From assembly GCA_914767715.1 (NCBI GenBank), contig OU612071.1:23681681-23745680 (forward strand): a stretch of DNA of 64,000 nt. The letters run 5' to 3'. Shown here piece after piece: positions 58,221-64,000 of the stretch. The notes beneath the pieces were generated by a model. It ran no database searches, was not told where the DNA came from, and saw nothing but the letters and a program-made list of their open reading frames with translations. Positions within the stretch are counted from its first letter, which is position 1; the number at the start of each line of letters is the position of its first letter. A program made the translations under genes and the position numbers. The stretch is from Membranipora membranacea (Eukaryota; Bryozoa; Gymnolaemata; Cheilostomatida; Membraniporidae).

Positions 58221-58634
58221 CAGGCCAAGCTTGGACAGGGCCATGTTGGTCATTTTGTCAGGTTGTCACGCTTTAACTCAAATCTTTCTTTGAGTGTACA
58301 ACTGTATATCGATGATTTGGTTGGGAAAAGGAAGATGTTTATTCAGACGTCACAGTGACGTCTGAATCCCCCTTCCCTGATGCCTCCTTTTTTGGCAGCA
58401 GAGCTTACAGTGACTTCAAATTACAGTGACATCACATCGCAGATAGTGCCACCAATCATTGCAGTCCAAGCTCTGAGAGAGTGTCCAAAGTTTTTGGATA
58501 AGAAGGTTTCAAGCGCCTCCGGCTGAAATTACTATCATGCATGCAAGAGAGTGCTGGTTGACTGGGAAGTTTTGAGTGAGAACTCTACCAAAATCTCTGC
58601 CAAATCTGTGATGCTCTCAAAACTAAGCCTCCGC

Positions 58635-58690
58635 CTAAGCAGGGACTCGGACCATGGTCCCGCAGATTACGAGCTGAGCTATCCAGGCTA
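58635..58690 (-). repeat. tRNA-like sequence (truncated pseudo-tRNA or SINE head)
   Basis: On the minus strand GCCTGGATAGCTCAGCTCGT (box A) and GGTCCGAGTCCC (box B) lie too close for a full tRNA. The ends GCCT and AGGC can pair, so a shortened tRNA shape remains. A deletion in the anticodon arm is the simplest explanation. Confidence 0.5.
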
Positions 58691-59006
58691 TATAAATGCT
58701 AATCAAAATGATCAATGACCAATTCTTATCCAAAGAGGTGAAAATAAACTTTGATTTGCCTGGTAAAATTTATTTCAAATAATCCCGCCAAATTATATGG
58801 GTTCTTATTGATTAATTTGGACGCTTAAGATTTATGGTGATAAAAATTGCCTAGATACTGTTGCCAGGATCAAAGTTTGGCACTGTCATAAAATCCAAAA
58901 ATCTCACAATGTTATGAGCCATCGCAACAAGGAAACTTATCAAATAACAATAACAATTCATAAAATGCAATTCAACTTTTAATATGGGTGTCTTCCTTAT
59001 TCTTAC

Positions 59007-59074
59007 ATAACACTCTTGAGACATCTTGAGAAAACTTTCAAGCGCTATAATCATTGATATCCAAAAAGCATGAT
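59007..59074 (-). CDS. Exon of unrecognised membrane-like protein (downstream exon)
   Basis: 68 bases, acceptor TTCTTTCAG, donor GTAAGA, phase 1 to 0, reading HAFWISMIIALESFLKMSQE and CY, a likely membrane or amphipathic helix. It joins in phase with the exon at 59340-59513. Its downstream partner was not found. Confidence 0.5.
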
Positions 59075-59339
59075 CTGAAAGAACAAACATTGAGTTATAA
59101 ATAGGAAGTGTGACAGCACTAAACCTCTATGCCGCACACTGAGCGGTTACTAGAGCGAATTGATGAGACTTTTAATGGCACACCAGCATCTTTATTGTCC
59201 TCTCAAACAACACTCACTAAACTGAGTAAAAACTACCTCTTATATAGTATTACCGAAAGGATGTGAAAATAGGATATCATATGATATCAATTAAATTGCA
59301 AAAACTAGGTAATAGCAAAGTGATAATTAATTGGCTCAC

Positions 59340-59513
59340 CCTCATCAAGACGGAAAAGTGTAACACCACACGCCAGGACACAACCCATAAGTTGGTCATT
59401 ATTAACGTAATAAATGTCTATTAAAAGGTTATCATTTCTATGTTTATTTTTATGGCATTTCCAGTGACAGCCAGAACGGTCACTGTCATGACCTGATACA
59501 TGACAGGTGATGG
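59340..59513 (-). CDS. Exon of unrecognised Cys/His-rich protein
   Basis: 174 bases, acceptor TCTGTAACAG, donor GTGAGC, phase 1 to 1. The peptide reads ITCHVSGHDSDRSGCHWKCH, a short basic spacer, then NLLIDIYYVNNDQLMGCVLA and CGVTLFRLDE. The first half looks extracellular and the second half hydrophobic. I do not recognise the family. Confidence 0.5.
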
Positions 59514-60815
59514 CTGTTACAGAAGCACAATTTATGTATGTATATGTATATTTATATTTGTCTGTTCTGTAGTAAAAATAATGTCAGAAATGTCAAGAAT
59601 TTCAGCCTAGTGAATTTTTAAATTTCTCAGAAGTAATCCTGTGTCAATATATTGGTCTACTGGCTTCCCTGACATTTTCCTCTTTGATTTTCCTCACTGT
59701 TTTTACTACTATTTGAAACTTAAAGAAATGCTCTAAGCCAGATTGATAAAGTCTGGTCTGCTGCTAAGATGATAGAACACAAAGTAACGACCATAAACAT
59801 GTCCTACATTTTGGCCCTTATGACATCATGCAGGGTGGGTGTACATTTTCCAGTCGTCTGTGAAATCATAAGTAGTACTCTCATAAACAAAGGCCATTCA
59901 TAAAATATAACGCACAATTTTCAATTTTGATTTTTTCAGTAAATACATATTTTTTTACAGAAATCACAATAAAAAAAAATGTTTCTATGATGATTCTGAA
60001 AACATTCAATTAAAAAAATTTTGAAATTTTAAGTAGGAGAGGAAAAAATTTAGCTAGGCTGCCAATGTGTGTATGAATACGGTATACCCTACATGAGGGA
60101 ATTGGCACCTTTTTCCATTCAACAAACTGAACTTTCAAACTGAACTGAACTCAAATCTCTCCTTCCTCTTGATTTCATTGCAAGCTTATATTGTTTACTG
60201 TCAGAACTGTTTGGCAAAACAGAGCATCAGACATTTACTCCATCTTCTGCACTGGTGAGTAGCCAATTTATCATAATAATATACTTGTGTCAAGGAGTAA
60301 CAGGCTTCATTGATTTCGTTCTCATTATTATTGGCCTTGCGTGGGGAAGGGTTGGGTCACTTGGTTGGCTGTAATACAAAAGACCAAGGTATTAGATCTT
60401 ATCATTGTTGTCTCTTCTGATGGGTCGGCCCCCCAATAATCCGAGAGCTTAGCTATAGTGCCTGCTTTTGTGGGGCACACGTTGAGAGAGATAAACTAAA
60501 ATGAAACAACAACAATGACTTTGATGTTTGTAACCTAACTGAGTACACTGTCAGTGTCAGCTCATTAAAGCAATAGAATTGTTGTTTGCCAGCTTCAGTT
60601 CAGCGATGAGCTCATGTTAGCATATGTGAGCTTTCCCATCACTCAGCTGCAGAGGCATGGGCTCCAGGGACTTACGTGATACATGCCTTGACTTTGCCTA
60701 ATGTCCAGTAGGTGGTTGATACTGGAACATTGACATTGCCAGCATATCAATTGTCATCCATTTCAAAGAACTGCAGATCATTGCTGTGGCAATTATGATG
60801 CACTTTTTTTTACAG

Positions 60816-60965
60816 GATTTGTCATCAACTTCGAACAATGCTGTGCAGGGCTCTGCTCGAAGAAAGAGAGTGTTCAATGGGAGTCGCTTCCATAGTACAT
60901 ACTGGGATATATTTCCTACTGCAGAGGCACCCAGGTTGATATGCTTCATGGCTGGCTTCTCTCAG
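60816..60965 (+). CDS. Possible plus-strand exon, unrecognised
   Basis: An excellent acceptor (CACTTTTTTTTACAG) and a GTGTAA donor bound exactly 150 bases, open in phase 0: DLSSTSNNAVQGSARRKRVF, then NGSRFHSTYWDIFPTAEAPR and LICFMAGFSQ. The donor is only fair. No partner exon was placed. Confidence 0.4.
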
Positions 60966-60999
60966 GTGTAAGCATAAAGACTTAACATCAGGACGCAGC

Positions 61000-62359
61000 T
61001 ACAATGTTTGCTCAGCCCATGTTACCTTGGAGGATTATGAGATGATAAAATGACTTTAACATTACTAGCAGGTGAGTAATTTGAGAGAACTGGTGGCACT
61101 AGAGGATTTGGAGATAAATCCATAAATCCATAAATTTCGCGTGAGGACATTTTTTCATAATAATATATTGGCCTAGTTTTGTCTGCTGTTGGGAATTGCA
61201 AACATCATTAACTTGCACAAATGATTCAAAATCGACAAATATGTATTATGTATTATATATTTTGTTGATAAGTGATGTTATCAAGTGTAGGATGCTTGCT
61301 CAACCAACAAATCTTATGAGGAGCCTGAGTGAGGTTGCAAGTTTTTGAATGTCACTCATGCAGTTTACAAGTTCAAATTAAAACTGTTGGGTGTGGAAAA
61401 TCTGCTGTGCTCACAGATTGTTGTCTTATCACCTCCAGCACATCATATTTAATGCTGATGATAGGAATGGGTACATCCATACATAGTGGCGAATTAGGCT
61501 CCGAAGTTGTGTAAACTTTGCAGAAGTCATGATAGGAGGTTTTGATCTTGCCATCTATGTCGCCGATTTAGATTTCAGCATAATTATTTCTACCATGTTG
61601 TCTTGCTATATTTGAATTGTCTTCAAACAACCACATCTTGATTCCGACAGGTGAAACGATATGGTGATATAACACTATATTTAATCATGGAAGACTGTGA
61701 GAAGACTATCACACATGTTATCAATCTCATTTTACAAGTACATGAACACAAACAAGATCAGATCAATATTTTCTAATACCACTGCTGCAGCTGAAAGCAA
61801 TGAACTATTTATGATTGCTGAAACTTCTCCTGTCCTACAGACTTAGACTTATGTGTCTACAATGCCTGTGTTGTTTATGAAATCAAAGAGTATGCTTGGC
61901 TGATTGTGTGAAGCTATAGTTTTCTACATGGGATTATGTGGTTCCATAGTTTTCCCAAGAGGTTTTCCATTGTGACTTCATTTAGGTTGGGTGAATATTT
62001 TCATCTCCAAAATTATGCATGTTGTATCGTTTGAAATTTTTTTTGTGTGCACAATATTACTCCCCTATGCCTAAAGTAATTATGTAGTAACATAAAACCC
62101 TACTAAAATGTATCGTGTCTGACTTAGATGATCCCTTTAAATGATTTTGGCTGCGAATATCAAGATTTATTTTTAAATGACGATGAAGGAGTCTAACTCT
62201 TAGCTAGCCAAAATCAGGGCCATGGTTAAACGCATTTATTTTTAAGTCTGATTATATGGTTTAAAAACGAAAGTAGATATTGATTTATGTATTTAACATT
62301 TTATTTTCTAAATTTGAAAGAATTGTTTTTCACACTGATCAATGTCAACAAATACTCGT

Positions 62360-62360
<1 letters not shown>
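61000..62360. other. No supported gene
   Basis: This is AT-rich sequence 3' of the WSC-domain gene. No splice-bounded frame or repeat was recognised on either strand. Confidence 0.5.

Positions 62361-62390
<30 letters not shown>
62361..62390. repeat. (TCTG)n microsatellite abutting the WSC gene stop codon
   Basis: About seven copies of the tetranucleotide run into the TAG (62389-62391) of the minus-strand WSC gene, so the array begins the 3' UTR. Confidence 0.9.
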
Positions 62391-62391
<1 letters not shown>

Positions 62392-62555
62392 CAGTGTGAT
62401 CTCATAGATATTGCTTCTCAAAACTCCACCACACTTGAAGGTTGGAGCTGCCGGGCAATTACGACCACACTGACTGCTAGGGGCGGTCCCGTAACGACCA
62501 TATGAGTTACCACACTTGCAGTAGGTGCCTGCTTGCAACCCAGCATATCGATATC
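62389..62555 (-). CDS. WSC gene, last exon
   Basis: 167 bases after a TTTTTGCAG acceptor, reading YRYAGLQAGTYCKCGNSYGR, then QCGRNCPAAPTFKCGG and SNIYEITL before TAG. It matches the first part of the upstream exon nearly residue by residue, so the WSC domains are tandem copies with the same intron position. Confidence 0.85.
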
Positions 62556-63081
62556 CTGCAAAAATACAAATTGAAATTAAAACAGCAAGTTGGATTGGAA
62601 TATTTGCCATCTGGCTTTGGCAGGGTGCAGGGCATGAGTAAATAATTCACAGAAGGAGAATTTGTCATTACACTCCGGCTATGAATGGTGAGTATTCTTC
62701 TAGGTAGCTCTCAGCAGTCTATAAATTTTATTTCTACACAGTAGAAACAATGCAACGATATGTGGCTCAATTCGCCTATTTACAGATTGAACTCACCGTT
62801 ATATTTGCAAGACTGTATACACGTAGAGACTGTATTAGAGCTTCCAACAAATGAGCTCCACGGTAGATCTCGGAGTGTGAGTGCATCTTTATAGCATCCT
62901 AGATGGCGTCCACCTAGTGCCGCTGTTTTATAGATCAAATTCCTCCAAGTATAACCACATTTCCCAGGACCTGATGGACAATTTGATGCACATTGTGAGT
63001 TGTCAACAGCTGGACCATAGCGTCCATACGAGTTCCCACAGGCACATAATATACGAGCTTGCAGACCGGCATAGCTATATC
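62389..63081 (-). CDS. WSC-domain protein, 3' end (two exons)
   Basis: Exons at 62797-63081 and 62389-62555 join in phase 1. The upstream exon holds the second half of one WSC domain and the start of a second. The last exon completes the second domain and ends in TAG. WSC domains are eight-cysteine carbohydrate-binding modules of fungal cell-wall sensors and of animal secreted or membrane proteins, so a secreted or surface protein is likely. The first half of WSC domain 1 and the N-terminus lie beyond 63081; I could not place those exons before the window ends. Confidence 0.85.
62797..63081 (-). CDS. WSC gene, penultimate exon
   Basis: 285 bases, acceptor CATTGCTAG, donor GTGAGT, phase 1 to 1. 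It reads YSYAGLQARILCACGNSYGR and ends the first WSC domain with NCPSGPGKCGYTWRNLIY. A linker with RHLGCYKD opens the next domain, which continues to TCIQSCKYN. The C-G-N-x-Y-G-R-Y core is diagnostic. Confidence 0.85.
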
Positions 63082-63856
63082 CTAGCAATGAGAAACCAAA
63101 CGTGTTGTTGAAAGTGATATCAATAGGCAATTCCAAATACAACAAACCATTTACGGTCAGAAAGCATCGGAGCTACTTTACAAATGTGACTAATGCAACA
63201 GAAATTAGGTGCGGTGGCATTGTTTCATTTTACAGTAGCTGGATGGCGGATTTAAATTCATTGCAAGACTTTTCAGTACAGGTGCTATTATTTGTTCTTA
63301 GAATTTTAGTTCAATTTACGCTTTTGCTTAGATTTTTTGACATTGAACCTGAGGTGGCTTGTTTACTATACTGAGATAGAGCGTAGAATATCATATCAAA
63401 GATATAGCCATCAACTTCTACTGTATAGCGTGTATCACCGTATACCACCAATATCGGTCATTTGCTCCTGACAGCAAACATACCGCCAAAGAGAACAATA
63501 TTGTGGTCCTACCAATATTTCTTTTGCACAAACAAAGCTGTTAGATTAAGCATAGTACATACAGAAAATAGCCACAGAACTTAGAACTTAGCCCTCAATT
63601 TCACTTTTCCTCAACAGATTGTTCAACAAAGGCTGACTTGAGGAGGTTCGGAGCATTCTGCTTTACAGAATAACAGATAAACCAAATATCCGTGCCAAAA
63701 TTTGTGGTCATTTGCTGTTCCTGTGTCTGATGCTGTTGATATTTGGGGTGTCACCTAAGATACTTACAGAACGCATAACTAAATCACTATATTGTCTCAA
63801 ACCAAAACTTATGATGAGTTCATTACCTGTTTTTAAGTTTATCATTCTTTAAGCAG

Positions 63857-63941
63857 AGTTTGAGAGATTGTACAGGAGAAAAGTGGTCAGATACCACTGC
63901 CAGGCACTGATTGACAAAGTGCACAACAGATACCCAAAACA
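63857..63941 (+). CDS. Possible plus-strand exon near the window end
   Basis: An acceptor (CTTTAAGCAG) and a GTAAGT donor bound 85 bases, phase 1 to 2, reading FERLYRRKVVRYHCQALIDK and VHNRYPK. The basic, helical peptide looks real but no partner exon or family was found. The stretch 63082-63856 before it holds nothing I can support. Confidence 0.35.
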
Positions 63942-64000
63942 GTAAGTTTTATCTTTGTTGAAATAAAATACCTATACATGTTGTGAATGACTATTTATAG

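Noticed and set aside
57820-58293. 157-codon plus-strand frame with repeated WGQ motifs
   Set aside because: It is produced by the 21-base minisatellite and not evidence of a protein.
60698-60949. 83-codon minus-strand frame
   Set aside because: The plus strand here has a far better splice-bounded reading (60816-60965).
1-64000. CRISPR arrays, operons, bacterial promoters or ribosome binding sites
   Set aside because: The window is clearly eukaryotic. No regularly spaced direct repeats with unique spacers exist; the tandem arrays found have no spacers of that kind.

Overview
This is eukaryotic, almost certainly metazoan, DNA. It is AT-rich, and the recognisable genes are split into short exons (15 to about 285 bases) with GT/AG introns. 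The domains are extracellular ones (EGF-like, FG-GAP-like beta-propeller, WSC, F5/8C-like) and there are many decayed transposons. A sponge or another early-branching marine invertebrate fits best, but that is inference from domain and repeat content, not a species call. Most open frames of 60-100 codons are chance or lie inside repeats. Genes were built by hand from splice sites, codon phase and comparison between repeated exons.

Layout. (1) 0.8-5.4 kb: minus-strand exons of an unrecognised gene or genes with acidic and coiled-coil-like segments. (2) 8.4-9.8 kb: a MULE-type transposase fragment fused to a LINE reverse transcriptase fragment. (3) 10.3-12.5 kb: minus-strand gene ending in a PHD-finger-like exon, with a 104-base exon that switches the reading frame of that exon. 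(4) 13.4-14.4 kb: decayed DDE-like transposon ORF. (5) 16.9-38.8 kb: the main gene, a minus-strand, 22-exon gene for a predicted 935-residue secreted or GPI-anchored protein. It reads signal peptide, propeller module, two EGF domains, second propeller module, one EGF domain, hydrophobic tail. All 22 exons join in phase from ATG to stop. The two modules have eight exons each with the same order of intron phases, so one arose from the other by duplication of an exon block. Its introns hold a LINE, SINEs, a fold-back element and a duplicated segment. (6) 40.8-41.2 kb: BEL/Pao integrase tail. (7) 43.1-47.5 kb: three decayed mobile or repeat-associated ORFs, including an SGNH hydrolase plus tyrosine recombinase element whose catalytic serine is lost. 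(8) 51.4-51.9 kb: SINE next to a lectin/discoidin-like last exon. (9) 53.1-57.8 kb: a probable 4.7-kb DNA transposon with matching inverted ends and different tandem arrays inside each end, both rich in CACGTG-like motifs. (10) 58-64 kb: minisatellite, two minus-strand exons of an unrecognised membrane-like protein, plus-strand candidate exons, and the 3' end of a WSC-domain gene on the minus strand.

The cellular genes that can be read encode mostly secreted or surface proteins. Nothing shows that they act together. The best candidates for something undescribed are the duplicated propeller/EGF gene and the 4.7-kb element.
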